DNA of 64,000 nucleotides from Halorussus amylolyticus (GTDB lineage Archaea; Halobacteriota; Halobacteria; Halobacteriales; Haladaptataceae), in NCBI RefSeq assembly GCF_004143485.2, contig NZ_ML974130.1, positions 594,363-658,362 on the forward strand, given 5' to 3'. How positions within the stretch are numbered: the stretch's first letter is position 1; each line of letters opens with the position of its first letter. The position numbers and the translations under genes were made by a program. Positions 16,774 to 29,579 of this stretch are shown one piece after another. Under the pieces are notes generated by a model that was not told the origin of the DNA, ran no database searches, and saw nothing but the letters and a program-made list of their open reading frames with translations.

Positions 16774-18216
16774 ATGGTCTCGGGCTACCGGTACCGCGCG
16801 GTGAGCGTCCTCGGCACCGTTTCGGGGTCGATGCTCGCCGTGTACGTCGCGAACCTCTCGGCGGTGCAGTCGGCGCTGACCACGGTGTTTCCGCTCATCC
16901 GAAGGCTCAACGCGACCGTGCTCTCGGGCGAGGCTCTCGTGCTGGCGATGGCGACGACTGCGGCGGTCACGGTCGGCTGTTTCGTACCGCTGTACAAACC
17001 CCGACCGCGACGGATTCTGGATACGTTACTGATCGCCCAGAAGCGAGTCGTCGTCGCCGGGCTGGCGCTCGCAGCAATCGGATACTTCGATTATACGTAT
17101 CGCTTGCCGCGTTCAACGCTGGTAGTGACGGTGACGACGCTGTTCGTCGTGCTCCCGTGGTGGTTCGTCGCAATTCGTCGGCGTCCGGTCGGAGGGGAGC
17201 GTACAGTCGTCGTCGGCGACGACCCGGCGGAGATTCAAGACGTGCTCAACGTTATCGACGTACCGGTGGTGGGGTACGTCTCGCCGCCGAGCCAGTACTA
17301 CGTGGCGAGTGAGTCCGAGGAGACCGAACTGGCGGCGACTGCAGTCGCAGATGGGAGCGGTCGAGAGATGTTAGAAGATGTTGAGTATCTCGGAGGGCTC
17401 TCGCGCTTCGACGAGGTGATCGTAGAGTACGACGTCGACACGGCAGTACTGGCGTTCGGGCAAGCGGACCGCGCGGAGTTCTTCGGTGCGCTCGATACCT
17501 GCTACGAACACGGTCTCGAAGCTAAGGTCCACCGCGACCACGCCGACGACGTGCTGACCGACTCGTCCGGCGCGGACGGCGAGCTGGTCGCGGTTGATTT
17601 GGAACCGTGGGATTGGCAGGATTACGTGTTCAAGCGTGCGTTCGACGTACTGTTTTCGGTGGTTGGATTGGTGGCGTTCGTACCATTCATCGTCGTGATT
17701 GCGGCGGCTATCAAACTCGACAGTCCGGGTCCGGTACTGTACAGTCAGGAGCGAACCGCGGAGTTCGGCGAGACGTTCGAGGTGTACAAGTTCCGGAGTA
17801 TGGTGACGGACGCGGAAGCCGAGACGGGTGCGACGATTAGCGAGGAGGACGCTGGCGGTATCGACCCCCGCGTGACTCGAGTCGGGTGTTTCATTCGTAA
17901 GACGCATCTCGACGAGATTCCACAGTTGTGGTCCATCTTGGTCGGCGACATGAGCGTCGTCGGTCCTCGCCCCGAGCGGCCCGAATTGGATGCGGACATC
18001 CGAACTGGCGTCGTAGAGTGGCGAAAACGCTGGTTCATCAAGCCGGGCCTGACCGGCTTGGCGCAAATCAATGGTGCGACCGGCCACAAGCCCGAGGAGA
18101 AACTTCGGCTTGACATCAGGTACATCCGCATGCGGTCGTTCTGGTTCGACGTGAAAATCGTCGTCCGACAAGTGTGGGACGTTCTGATGGGTTTGAGATA
18201 TTCCAGAAGGCGCTAA
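16774..18216 (+). CDS. Polyprenyl-phosphate sugar-1-phosphate transferase (PglC/WbaP family)
   Basis: A 480-residue membrane enzyme that transfers a sugar-1-phosphate from a nucleotide sugar to a polyprenyl phosphate carrier, the first membrane step of a glycan. Four N-terminal helices (about 10-130) and a nucleotide-binding-like middle lead to the C-terminal bacterial sugar transferase domain (about 285-480). That domain opens with [16 protein letters not shown] and carries [41 protein letters not shown] and [10 protein letters not shown]. It has the standard length for the polyisoprenyl class. It begins the glycan island after the decayed region and converges on the next gene with an 11-base gap. 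Confidence 0.93.
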   Translation: MVSGYRYRAVSVLGTVSGSMLAVYVANLSAVQSALTTVFPLIRRLNATVLSGEALVLAMATTAAVTVGCFVPLYKPRPRRILDTLLIAQKRVVVAGLALAAIGYFDYTYRLPRSTLVVTVTTLFVVLPWWFVAIRRRPVGGERTVVVGDDPAEIQDVLNVIDVPVVGYVSPPSQYYVASESEETELAATAVADGSGREMLEDVEYLGGLSRFDEVIVEYDVDTAVLAFGQADRAEFFGALDTCYEHGLEAKVHRDHADDVLTDSSGADGELVAVDLEPWDWQDYVFKRAFDVLFSVVGLVAFVPFIVVIAAAIKLDSPGPVLYSQERTAEFGETFEVYKFRSMVTDAEAETGATISEEDAGGIDPRVTRVGCFIRKTHLDEIPQLWSILVGDMSVVGPRPERPELDADIRTGVVEWRKRWFIKPGLTGLAQINGATGHKPEEKLRLDIRYIRMRSFWFDVKIVVRQVWDVLMGLRYSRRR

Positions 18217-18227
18217 GTTGTGGACGT

Positions 18228-19475
18228 TTAAATTATGTCTGAGAGTAGTGACTCGTACGCTTCGACAGCGTGAGCTTTAGTATAGTTATTCTCTAACGCC
18301 GTCCGAGCATTCTGCCCGTACCTCGACACTTCAGCGGGATTATCGGCCCACAGGGCAATGGTTTTGGCGGCTTTTTCTGCATCGGAGGGCGAGATATATT
18401 CGCCGCAGGACTCTTCGCGGACAACTCGAGCGACTTCGTCGCTTTCACCCACGACAGCAAGAACAGGCATTCCCGCCGCGAGCGACGAATAGAGTTTCGA
18501 AGAGACACACATACCCTCCATCTCGGGTTTGATGCCGACAAGAGATGCATCTGCGCACGTGAGTGTTTCCGGGAGTCGATCACGCGGTTGAAAAGGAAGG
18601 AATCGAATATTTTTGACATCGCTTTCAGTAACGTACTGAATCAGTTCTTCCTTACGAGCACCCTCCCCAATTATCAGTAACTCAATATCTTCTCTACCTT
18701 GCTTCTCGAGTATATCAATAGCGTCGATTACAGTTTTCAGTTCGTGGAACCGACCGATATTCCCGGAATACAAGACGGTGAATTTTTCGCGCGTGCCCTG
18801 CTCCGCTGCGAACTCGTTCTTGGTCTTCGCCATCGGTTGGATGAACTCTTCGTCCTCCCAGTTTGGGATAACGCTGACCTTCTCGGGGTCAAATCCAGCA
18901 TCGGCCCCCATCTTTTCGACGAGGCGGTCCTCCATCGAACCGCCAAGAACCACGATTCGGTCGGCATCACGGTAGAGTATTCGCATTCCTCGCTCCCAGA
19001 TTCGGGCGATGAGACTGTCTTCCGAGAGGATACCGAGTCCAATGGGCATATCGGGATACATGTCGTGGATGAGATAAACGTACGGAGTTCCAGATACTCG
19101 CTTTTTCACCCATGCTGCGAACGGGAGGATGGGTGGGTTCGAAACGACGAGCAGTACGTCGGTCTGCCGTCTAGCGAGATGGAGCGTGGTTAGCAGCGTG
19201 AACGAAAGCCAGTTCACGATTCGAAGGACGAGTGAATCCTTGTCGAAACGGGTTCCACGAAGACGCCGGACAGAGACGTCTTCGTGTCTCTCCCTCTTTG
19301 AAACGGCTTTATGCTGGTCAATATCGTGATAGTTCGGGAGATTGGTCACTGCAGAAACGTCGTACGACTCCGAGAGTTCAACTGCCAACTCGGTGAGTAA
19401 CTGCGCCGTAGATGATTCCTCAGGGTAGAAGTATTCAGTCAGAAATGTGAGCATTTTGGCGTCACGGGAGCCCAT
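18228..19475 (-). CDS. Glycosyltransferase family 4, WbuB-like
   Basis: A 415-residue GT-B glycosyltransferase. It has an N-terminal acceptor domain starting MLTFLTEYFYPEESSTAQ and a C-terminal nucleotide-sugar domain with VLYSGNIGRFHELKTV and the late acid-rich SLVGIKPEMEGMCVSSK region. It resembles the WbuB group that adds amino-deoxy sugars to lipid-linked oligosaccharides. The start is uncertain between ATG 19475 and ATG 19454. I use 19475 because a CATATCC element lies 28 bases upstream. Longer readings run into the divergent dehydratase gene and are not conserved-looking. Confidence 0.88.
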   Translation of the reverse strand: MGSRDAKMLTFLTEYFYPEESSTAQLLTELAVELSESYDVSAVTNLPNYHDIDQHKAVSKRERHEDVSVRRLRGTRFDKDSLVLRIVNWLSFTLLTTLHLARRQTDVLLVVSNPPILPFAAWVKKRVSGTPYVYLIHDMYPDMPIGLGILSEDSLIARIWERGMRILYRDADRIVVLGGSMEDRLVEKMGADAGFDPEKVSVIPNWEDEEFIQPMAKTKNEFAAEQGTREKFTVLYSGNIGRFHELKTVIDAIDILEKQGREDIELLIIGEGARKEELIQYVTESDVKNIRFLPFQPRDRLPETLTCADASLVGIKPEMEGMCVSSKLYSSLAAGMPVLAVVGESDEVARVVREESCGEYISPSDAEKAAKTIALWADNPAEVSRYGQNARTALENNYTKAHAVEAYESLLSDII

Positions 19476-19572
19476 TGATTGTGAGTTCTCGTTGTCGAAC
19501 TTGGATATGTCGTTTCCGGTGTCCCGGTTTTCTGAATAGAAAGATAAATTGCGGAGAAGTGGGAGGGTACCA

Positions 19573-22050
<2,478 letters not shown>

Positions 22051-22072
22051 CCCAACCCTCTCCGACCGAAGC

Positions 22073-23389
22073 TCAGTTTAGATACCCAAGGTCTTTGAGC
22101 CTGTCCTGTACCTCCCCGTCCTCGATTTCTGTTTTCGTCACGTCTCGTCCGCGGCCTACCGATCGACCGTCTGCGGCGGTGTGGAGGCGTAGTCGCTCAG
22201 CGAGACGTTCACCTACCTCGGGGTTGTCCGAAAGCACGTCCTGTTGCTCGCTGGGATCCGTTTCGTGGTCGAACAGGAGTTCCTCGTTACGGGTATCGTC
22301 GCGGATGTAGCGCCATCGGTTGGTGCGGACGCTTCCGTTGTACTCGGGTGTGAGGTCGGCTTCGCTGAACGCCACACGGGCGTCGTCCGAGTTCCCGAAC
22401 AGCGACCGACCCGAGAACGTCGAGGAAGATGTGCCACCGGCGCGCTCGACCAACGTCGGTGCGACATCCACGAGTTCAGTCAGGCTGTCCACGTGTCCAC
22501 TCTCGCGGTCGGGGTCACGGACTATGAGCGGGACGTGCGTGAGTTCTTCGTAAAGATGGTGAGGGTGGGAGTACTTGCCGTGTTCGCGGAACTGCTCGCC
22601 GTGGTCGGACGTAAGAACCGTAACCGTATCTTCGAACACGCCGCGAGTTCGGAATCCGTCGAATAGCTCGCCGAGACAGCGGTCGGTGTACTTGACCTCG
22701 ATCCGGTATAGCTCTTCGAGCCGGTCGTGTTCGGCCTCGGTGACCTCGTCGGGTTGCTTTAGTGCCTTCCGCCACAGGCGTTCACCGCGATACTTGTTCA
22801 GATACGTACTCCCTGATTTGGCCTGATATGGGCCGTGAACGTCCATGTAGTGGAGCCAGAGAAAGAATGGCCGGTTTCCGTCGCGGGCGTCGAGCCAGTC
22901 GAGCGCCCGGTCGTTGAGTTTCTCCGCGGGGAGGTAGGCGTGCTTTCTGAACACTCGAAGTAGCTTGTCGGTAAGAATCTTCGCGCGACCCGAGAAGTGA
23001 TCGATTCCTGAGAGCGGAAGGCGAGCGTCGAAGGTGTCGAACCCCCGATCGAAGCCGAAGAGGTTCGAGAGCAAAGGATTGGAGTGGAATCCCGCGGTTT
23101 CGTACCCCCGTTCTCGGAGTCTTTCGGGAAGCGTCGGTTCGTCGTCGATATAGACTCCGACGGTGCTGTCGGAGAACTTCGTGTACTGAAGGCCGCTGGG
23201 ATACCGAGACGTGAACAACGAGGGCATCGAGAACGTAGTGAACGCTCCCTGTGAGAAGGCGTTTTTGTAGACGATGCCTTCGTCTGCAAGGGAATCGTGG
23301 ACAGGCGTATCGCACTTAGAGTCGTAGATCGCGTCGGCACGAAGCGAGTCCGTCGTTATTAAAACGATGTTCGGACTGGTGAGAGTCAT
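22073..23389 (-). CDS. Sulfatase-like hydrolase (alkaline phosphatase superfamily)
   Basis: A 438-residue protein. The N-terminal metal motif NIVLITTDSLRAD includes Asp14, the nucleophile region is TTFSMPSLFTSRYPSG, and the distal metal motif is VLTSDHGEQFREHGK. The usual sulfatase CxPxR signature is not present: Ser takes the Cys place, and SxPxR would need an Arg that is not at the right spot. So a phospho- or other ester-transferring role is possible. The C-terminus ends LKDLGYLN, a tail shared in kind with three other superfamily members in this island. It is the last gene of a long minus-strand glycan operon. Confidence 0.85.
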   Translation of the reverse strand: MTLTSPNIVLITTDSLRADAIYDSKCDTPVHDSLADEGIVYKNAFSQGAFTTFSMPSLFTSRYPSGLQYTKFSDSTVGVYIDDEPTLPERLRERGYETAGFHSNPLLSNLFGFDRGFDTFDARLPLSGIDHFSGRAKILTDKLLRVFRKHAYLPAEKLNDRALDWLDARDGNRPFFLWLHYMDVHGPYQAKSGSTYLNKYRGERLWRKALKQPDEVTEAEHDRLEELYRIEVKYTDRCLGELFDGFRTRGVFEDTVTVLTSDHGEQFREHGKYSHPHHLYEELTHVPLIVRDPDRESGHVDSLTELVDVAPTLVERAGGTSSSTFSGRSLFGNSDDARVAFSEADLTPEYNGSVRTNRWRYIRDDTRNEELLFDHETDPSEQQDVLSDNPEVGERLAERLRLHTAADGRSVGRGRDVTKTEIEDGEVQDRLKDLGYLN

Positions 23390-23434
23390 CGGCGTAACTG
23401 GAATCTGTATCGCGGTACGCTTATGCTCTCCGTT

Positions 23435-24628
23435 TTATTCGAGGAGTGCGGATTCGATGGTGTCGATACCCTCAGCCATTATCTCTTCCCAAGCGTACCG
23501 TTCGGTTACAAACTGCCGACCGGCATCGCCTAAACGTGTCCGCTTCGTCGAGTCAGCGAGAAGTCCGACGACTGCATCGGCGAACGTCTCCGGGTCATCT
23601 CGTACCAAGACGCCAGCGTTGTCTGACACGTCGAGACCAACCGTTCCGACCGGAGTCGAGACGACTGGGCGCCGCATCGATAGCGACTCGAGGACTTTGA
23701 GCTTTGAACCGCCACCGAATCGGAAGGGGGCGACCGTCAGGGCGGCAGACTCGTACCAAGGGACGACTCGGTCAACTTCTCCATGGACGCGGACACCGCC
23801 GACTGTTCCTAATTTCTCGACCGATGGAGTTGGATTTCGCCCGATAATTTGGAACACGGCGTTCGGTCGCTGTTCCCGAACGAAGGGCCACGCGTTCTCC
23901 ACGAACCACGAAAGTGCATCCGTGTTCATACGAACGTCAAGCGACCCAACGAACTGAATCGTGTCGTCAATTGCACCTGCTCGTTTATCGGAGTCGAACT
24001 TCTGGACATCGACGCCGTTCGGGACGGTCCATACCGGAATCCCTCTGGACCACCGTCGCGTTCGTTCTGCGTCGTTGTCCGATACCGCTAAGAATCCATC
24101 GACGCGCTCGGTAAGCGTTCGTCGCAACCGCCGAAGCTTCCAGATGTTCGCGCGGGCGAACAAGCGAGTTCCGACGCCCCCGTCGAGAAATGATTCCCAA
24201 TATCTTACGTCCTCGTTGTGCTCATCAACGACGACAGGTGCGGAGACGGAAGGCGGCAGAGCCGGAACAGTCGTTGCGAAGTTGACCCACACTAAATTGA
24301 ATGACTGCTCTCGAAGAACGCGGTGAGTCCGACGGCGAAGGGCGGGGGTAACAAATCGACACACACGGTAGCTATCTGTCGATGTACAGAAGTGACCGAG
24401 TGCATCACGACGACTACGCTCGTGAGAAACCGGTTCGACGGTAACGCCCAGAGATTCCACTTCCGAAATATAGTCGAAGGCAGTACTGTCTTGTATAAGT
24501 GAGACAAGCGTTATATCGAAGCGACTTGCAAGCTCTACCAAGGCGTGATACTCCCGAATTTGGGTCCCTGACCGCTTCGGGAGTGGGAAGCGCGGAGCGA
24601 GAACCAAGCACGTGCGTTTGCCGGACAT
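23435..24628 (-). CDS. Glycosyltransferase family 4
   Basis: A 397-residue GT-B enzyme. The N-terminal half starts CLVLAPRFPLPKRSG with the glycine loop, VVVDEHNEDVRYWES is mid-protein, and the donor half carries IQFVGSLDVRMN and APFRFGGGSKLKVLESLSM (the E-x7-E-like region). The family is clear; the sugar and linkage are not. It begins two bases after the stop of the GT2 gene, so they are cotranscribed. Confidence 0.9.
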   Translation of the reverse strand: MSGKRTCLVLAPRFPLPKRSGTQIREYHALVELASRFDITLVSLIQDSTAFDYISEVESLGVTVEPVSHERSRRDALGHFCTSTDSYRVCRFVTPALRRRTHRVLREQSFNLVWVNFATTVPALPPSVSAPVVVDEHNEDVRYWESFLDGGVGTRLFARANIWKLRRLRRTLTERVDGFLAVSDNDAERTRRWSRGIPVWTVPNGVDVQKFDSDKRAGAIDDTIQFVGSLDVRMNTDALSWFVENAWPFVREQRPNAVFQIIGRNPTPSVEKLGTVGGVRVHGEVDRVVPWYESAALTVAPFRFGGGSKLKVLESLSMRRPVVSTPVGTVGLDVSDNAGVLVRDDPETFADAVVGLLADSTKRTRLGDAGRQFVTERYAWEEIMAEGIDTIESALLE

Positions 24629-24630
24629 GA

Positions 24631-25482
24631 TTATAGCAAGGAACGGTTCTGACGGAACACGTTTCGAGCCATCGTCGAAAGCGGTTTCAACTGTCCGCCG
24701 AAGGCGAGTTCTGGAGCGTCCCTGTGGAGCTCTACTGTACGATTTACTGCCTTTAACCGGCGTGGAACGCCGGAAAACATAATATCCGAAGCGCGACCCA
24801 ACCGATACGGAAATCCGAACTCTGCTCCGTACGTGCGGCGCATCTTCTTCCCTTCTGTTTTCATCTTGTCGCGTGCCTTCAGAATTTTTCGGTTCGGGTG
24901 ATTTCTGTCTCCTGCAAGGACGTCCTCAACGTGTCGGAAATCGTAATCCTGAGCTAAACGTAGCCAGAATTCATAATCCATCACGTATTCGAGGGACGTG
25001 TCGAGGCGTTCATCTTCGAGCACATTTGACCGGAAGAACAGCGCGGGCTGTTCGATGAAACAGCCTCGCAACAACCGATTGTAGTCGAAGTTCGGGACGC
25101 ACCGAACCTTCAACACCTCCGACTCGGCGTCGATGAGGGCGATGTCTCCGTAGATAACGTCGGCATCGTATCGTCGAAAGTATTCGACGACGCGCTCGGC
25201 GGTTCGCGTGTCAAAGAACACGTCGTCGGAGTTCAGCCACGCAACGACATCCCCTGTGGCCATATCAAATCCCTTGTTTATTGCATCAGATTGTCCATTG
25301 TCGGGCTCGGACTTCCATCTGATGGCCTCGTCGTAGGATTCGAGAAGTTCCACCGTTCCGTCGTTGCTCTCTCCGTCGACGACGATGTGTTCAATGTCTT
25401 CATAAGTTTGGCACCGAACCGATTCCAGCGTTTCTTCGATAAAATCCACTTGGTTGTACGATGGCGTCACGACGGAGATCAT
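24631..25482 (-). CDS. Glycosyltransferase family 2
   Basis: A 283-residue GT-A enzyme with MISVVTPSYNQVDFIEETL at the N-terminus, the VDGESNDGT nucleotide loop, the WLNSDDVFF metal-binding DxD-type motif near residue 90, and IYGDIALID further on. It has no membrane anchor except possible amphipathic segments in the last 60 residues. It adds one sugar to the growing cytoplasmic oligosaccharide, with unknown donor. It sits between the polymerase/ligase-like gene and a GT4 gene on one transcript. Confidence 0.9.
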   Translation of the reverse strand: MISVVTPSYNQVDFIEETLESVRCQTYEDIEHIVVDGESNDGTVELLESYDEAIRWKSEPDNGQSDAINKGFDMATGDVVAWLNSDDVFFDTRTAERVVEYFRRYDADVIYGDIALIDAESEVLKVRCVPNFDYNRLLRGCFIEQPALFFRSNVLEDERLDTSLEYVMDYEFWLRLAQDYDFRHVEDVLAGDRNHPNRKILKARDKMKTEGKKMRRTYGAEFGFPYRLGRASDIMFSGVPRRLKAVNRTVELHRDAPELAFGGQLKPLSTMARNVFRQNRSLL

Positions 25483-25647
25483 GATGTCGTAAAGGGCGTT
25501 TCTGTAGAATCCGCTCCCATGCCGAGTAAGAGTCTATCAACGTGCCGGTGCATGTCTCATACATCTTTGCACCACTGTATTAAATATCTTGTAAACCGGT
25601 CCAGGCGTCGGTCAAGAGACTCCGCTTTCCGCGCGATGGCGGAGTTG

Positions 25648-26997
25648 TCACGAATCAAGGTAGGGTGGTACTGCATATCCGTACACTAACCCGATTAGTG
25701 CCCATCGCGATGGGTGTATAAAACTGAAGGAGAACAGCCATCCCACAAGAAGCGCGATTGAGAGACAGATACCGGACATGATCAGTGTTTGCCGAACCCC
25801 CGTTTCGCGGTACACGCCGGTGAGTTGTGTCCGTAATGTGCACACCCAAAGCATCAGAAACGACGCTAGTCCAAAGGCTCCGGTGTGGGCGAGAACCGAC
25901 ACCCATGCTCCGTTTTGTCGAGCGGCGAGAGATGTGAAATCGTAGACGGTGAGATTAGGGAGCGTTCTTATTTCGCTCAGATATACTGTCGCTCTTTGGG
26001 AGTACTGTCCTAGGCCGAGACCGAACAAAGGGACGTCACTCCAAGTTCGTAATTGTATCAAATAGGACATGTATCTAACCGCAATCGAGCCGCCTCTGGG
26101 GTTTCCAGTGACGAGGTCGGCGAAGTGGCCCATTCGCAAGGCGATTGTAGTGATTAACTCTCTCCCGGCTACTTCTCCGATGGTGAGTATCGTCCCACCG
26201 ACCGGGAGGGAAACGACGACCAGCCGTGAAATAAAACCGCGGAGATGGGCGACAAGTATCCACACACCGACGGCCCCACAAACGAGGGTGACATAGCTTC
26301 CCATCGACCCTGAGATAATCAGCCCCATTAACAGGATAACGGCTAATGATTCCTGCGCTCCTTTCTTGAAAAGTATCTCGCTATCAGTAGCGAGACATGG
26401 GAGGAGGACTGCAATTCCCGTCAGCAGCGTGTCCCCAAAGAAGGACGGTTCTTTGAAAACTGATGCGGGTCTCAGATATCCTGCACCGGCTCTGTATCCT
26501 CGTAGTAGCGTTGTCTCTATCTGTATTTGAAGCACATTTATTATCAACGCCTGCATGATACCGAGGACTGCGACACCGGCGACTAAGAGTACCCAGAACC
26601 GAAGCACGGCCCTCATCTCATCTGTCGAGAAGTTCATACTAGAGAGGAGCGTGAATAACACAACACCGTACAGAAGCTGTGCAAACAACGTGAAAAAGTT
26701 GAGCGGAGAAACTAATGGGTTTACGATAGAACCGATGGTCGCTAATAGCAAAAATACGCTGGCGGCGACTACGGGAAACGTAACGGCCACCTGCCGCCGA
26801 TACAGCGCGTATCCGACCAGCGGGACGGTGAGCAGCCAATCCGGCCGCAGGATGGTGGTCCCTCCGGCCGAAATCACGAGTGGCGGGAAATTATTCAGTA
26901 GTAATCCGAGCAGATACAGACACGTGAGAGCGACAGGAAGGTTTCGAAATGATTGAGACTGTCGGAGCGCGGTCACCCCTCTAATGCCAAAGCTCAT
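25648..26997 (-). CDS. O-antigen polymerase/ligase-like membrane protein
   Basis: A 449-residue protein with about 11-12 hydrophobic helices and one larger hydrophilic loop (about residues 290-370) containing WSDVPLFGLGLGQYSQ. This is the Wzy/WaaL pattern of a catalytic exoplasmic loop in a polytopic protein. It would polymerise glycan repeat units or transfer the glycan to an acceptor on the outer face. Its ATG overlaps the stop of the upstream phosphodiesterase-like gene by four bases. Confidence 0.85.
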   Translation of the reverse strand: MSFGIRGVTALRQSQSFRNLPVALTCLYLLGLLLNNFPPLVISAGGTTILRPDWLLTVPLVGYALYRRQVAVTFPVVAASVFLLLATIGSIVNPLVSPLNFFTLFAQLLYGVVLFTLLSSMNFSTDEMRAVLRFWVLLVAGVAVLGIMQALIINVLQIQIETTLLRGYRAGAGYLRPASVFKEPSFFGDTLLTGIAVLLPCLATDSEILFKKGAQESLAVILLMGLIISGSMGSYVTLVCGAVGVWILVAHLRGFISRLVVVSLPVGGTILTIGEVAGRELITTIALRMGHFADLVTGNPRGGSIAVRYMSYLIQLRTWSDVPLFGLGLGQYSQRATVYLSEIRTLPNLTVYDFTSLAARQNGAWVSVLAHTGAFGLASFLMLWVCTLRTQLTGVYRETGVRQTLIMSGICLSIALLVGWLFSFSFIHPSRWALIGLVYGYAVPPYLDS

Positions 26998-28568
26998 AAG
27001 TAGCCTAGATTCTGCAGTCGCTCTTCGACTTTCTCCTCATTCATCGAACCCTCTTGGTGCTCCGGCGAGAACACCGGTATCGTCCGCCGTTGTCGGTCGT
27101 CCGTAACTGCTTCAGTGAAAATCTCGGAACGAATTTCCCCCTCCATGGTTTCGACGGTGGGAAGATCGTGGAGATACAGCAAGGTGGGCGTGATGTCGAC
27201 CGCATCGCACGTGATACTCGACCCGCGTATCTCGTCTCCGCTTAGTATGAAGACTCCTGTCGGTTCGTGGTCGGCGACACGGTCACCCGGTTCCTGTAGG
27301 CGCTCGTCCTCTAACTCGACACCCGCAGTGTACTTCCACTCTTTGGGCTGAAGTGTGATATCCGGTGTCCGTTCGTTGACGGTCGGATACAGTTCCTCGG
27401 TTCGAGTGGCTTCCTCGAAAATCGGCTCTCCAGTTTCAGGGTCTTTTACGTCGGTGAATTCAGAAATTAGCTCGTCTCGAAGTTCCTCGTAGCCCGAGTC
27501 TGGAACCGGTCCGTGTTCGAAATCTTGGCCGTGAACGAACACACCGCCGCCGTTTCCGACTGCAAACGCTTCCGTCTGTTCCCAATCTACGAACTTCGAT
27601 AGCGACCGCGTACTGGCAGTCGTTTTCGACCGGAATCGAGCAATGGCCTCTGTGGGAGTTTTCTCACGAATGAAACTCTTGACCGGTCGGGGAAAACTGG
27701 TTGCAGCGGACCACACGTTGTTGACGAGGGCCTGTTTCAATGAACTCGTGAGTCCGGGTTTCGCCTGTTCGAGATACCCCCATTCGCTGAGTAGCGTGTT
27801 TACGTTCACTCTCTTTTCGATCCGACGAGCCCCGTGGTCAGAGAGGACACAAACGGTAACGTCATCACTAGCAGCCTGGATGAGGCTTCCGACTGCAGTA
27901 TCCATATATTTGTAGAACTGCTCCACAGCGTTTTCGCCATCGATTTGTTCGTCCCACAGATAGTGTTGAATTCGGTCGATACCCATAAACACTGTCCAGA
28001 GCAGTTCGGGATTGTACTGCTCCATCAGTTGGAGCGTCGCTTGTAGCTGTGACTCGGTGAGGCTCTGAATTTCGTTGTAAAAGGCCTCTACCCCGTCGCT
28101 CGGTCGCCTTTCTGGATCGACGCGGTAATTTACGCTCTCTAAGATGTCGTTAACTTTTGGCGGGTGTCCTATATTCTCGCTCTCGTGGATGGGTGGTCCA
28201 GAAACAAAGAAAGAACCGACCTTTCGGGGTGGGTACGCCATCGGAAAGTTCACCACTCCAATCGAATGGCCTTCGCGCTCGAAGAGATCCCAGATAGCTG
28301 GCCGCGTCATTTTCGAATAAGTCGTCGGAGAAAGCTGGTAGGTTTCTCGATTCAATTCTAAGAAATCGTGAACTCCGTGTGTTCCGGGACTTACGCCGGT
28401 CGAGATTGAGGTCCACGCTGGCGGCGTTAACGGGGGAGTGGTTGACTGGAGGTTTCCTTTCACCCCGCTGTCGAGCAACGACTGGATATTTGGGAGACTC
28501 CCTTCGTCAAGGAGTGGATCGAGAAATCTCCATGTCGCACCGTCCAACCCAATGACCAGAGTCTTCAT
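26994..28568 (-). CDS. Type I phosphodiesterase/nucleotide pyrophosphatase-like protein (AlkP superfamily)
   Basis: A 524-residue protein started at the ATG of MKTLVIGLDGATW. The upstream extension reading is basic and unlike the family. Asp9 in GLDGATW, the nucleophile Thr/Ser region PPLTPPAWTSISTG, FMGIDRIQHYLWD and LSDHGARRIEK are the expected metal and nucleophile sites, and the C-terminal EERLQNLGYL tail is conserved. The family cleaves or transfers phosphodiesters. In a glycan operon it could add or remove phosphoryl-linked substituents. Its stop overlaps the polymerase-like gene start. Confidence 0.87.
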   Translation of the reverse strand: MKTLVIGLDGATWRFLDPLLDEGSLPNIQSLLDSGVKGNLQSTTPPLTPPAWTSISTGVSPGTHGVHDFLELNRETYQLSPTTYSKMTRPAIWDLFEREGHSIGVVNFPMAYPPRKVGSFFVSGPPIHESENIGHPPKVNDILESVNYRVDPERRPSDGVEAFYNEIQSLTESQLQATLQLMEQYNPELLWTVFMGIDRIQHYLWDEQIDGENAVEQFYKYMDTAVGSLIQAASDDVTVCVLSDHGARRIEKRVNVNTLLSEWGYLEQAKPGLTSSLKQALVNNVWSAATSFPRPVKSFIREKTPTEAIARFRSKTTASTRSLSKFVDWEQTEAFAVGNGGGVFVHGQDFEHGPVPDSGYEELRDELISEFTDVKDPETGEPIFEEATRTEELYPTVNERTPDITLQPKEWKYTAGVELEDERLQEPGDRVADHEPTGVFILSGDEIRGSSITCDAVDITPTLLYLHDLPTVETMEGEIRSEIFTEAVTDDRQRRTIPVFSPEHQEGSMNEEKVEERLQNLGYL

Positions 28569-28879
28569 TGTCACATTCTTCCCCTCCACATCAATAATAA
28601 GGATGCCGATTTTCGCGGTGTGACTGCGTAGGCGAATCAATTTCCAGACGCGGGGGCTTTTGAGTCTGGAGAACGAGACTGTTGTCCCGATTCCGATTGT
28701 TGGCGCAGTTTCAGCTGGATGCTCTGTACTCCGTTAACGATTATCGAACGAGACAGCGCTTATCCGCGTTTTTTCTGTGATTTGATACAACTCTCTAAAG
28801 AAGTCGAAACAACGCTTTCCTCGGTGTATCGTGCGTCTCTGTGACACGAGCACACCTATCCGGTACTAACCACTCGGTC
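28569..28879. other. Spacer in the glycan operon, no gene seen
   Basis: 311 bases separate the deacetylase stop from the phosphodiesterase-like start. Only short frames with many stops occur on either strand. It probably contains the promoter for the downstream five-gene minus-strand unit, but I see no convincing TATA element. Confidence 0.4.
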
Positions 28880-29569
28880 CTACTCTGATTCTCCTTGGGC
28901 GAGCGCCGTTACCGACGCAGATAGCCGTTCCGACCAATCGAACCAACGAACTATCCGATACGCCTCGGCGTAATCCATCCCGACTTCCATCCCCCGTTGC
29001 TGTGCTTTCGTTCGAATACCTTTCTCTGAGCGGGGATGGGGCCACTCCTCAATTTCGGTATCGATTTCGCTCATCGCTTGAATCTTCAGTTCGATCGTTT
29101 CCGAAATGTCGACGTAGAAATTGGGCTCAAACTCGACATCGTTCCACTCTGACGAACTAAGTATCTCACACGTCATAATTCTTGTCTGGGAATCAATGGA
29201 CCGGCCGACAATCATTGCGCTTTCGAACACCATCCGGTGGTCCTGATTCACATCCGTCTTCGCATTGGTGATAATTAAGTCCGGCTTGATATCGAGATTC
29301 TCGAACTGCTTGTTGAGTTCGATTAGCGGGCTTTCGTCAAATCGCTGATTCGGAAATCCTAAGAAATGAACGTTCATCTCGTCGACACCGAGGATTTTTG
29401 CAGCCCGCTTCGCTTTCGGTCTGTTGTCGATGTCCTTCGGCGGGTGGAGCAAGCCGTCAGTAACATAAACAATGTGAACATCGTGGCCAGCCTCGATCAT
29501 CTGTGGAATAAGACCCCCGACTCCGAGAATATCATCGTCAACGTGGCTCACGTAAATGGCGACTTCCAT
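28880..29569 (-). CDS. PIG-L (LmbE-like) family deacetylase
   Basis: A 229-residue zinc-dependent N-deacetylase. SHVDDDILGVGG at 8-19 supplies the His-x-Asp-Asp metal and base residues, and NQDHRMVFES supplies the later His. The family removes acetyl groups from N-acetyl-sugars such as GlcNAc-PI or bacillithiol precursors. It is 10 bases downstream of a formyltransferase-like gene, so a deacetylate-then-formylate pathway for an amino sugar is an attractive inference. Confidence 0.88.
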   Translation of the reverse strand: MEVAIYVSHVDDDILGVGGLIPQMIEAGHDVHIVYVTDGLLHPPKDIDNRPKAKRAAKILGVDEMNVHFLGFPNQRFDESPLIELNKQFENLDIKPDLIITNAKTDVNQDHRMVFESAMIVGRSIDSQTRIMTCEILSSSEWNDVEFEPNFYVDISETIELKIQAMSEIDTEIEEWPHPRSEKGIRTKAQQRGMEVGMDYAEAYRIVRWFDWSERLSASVTALAQGESE

Positions 29570-29579
29570 ACTCGGACAT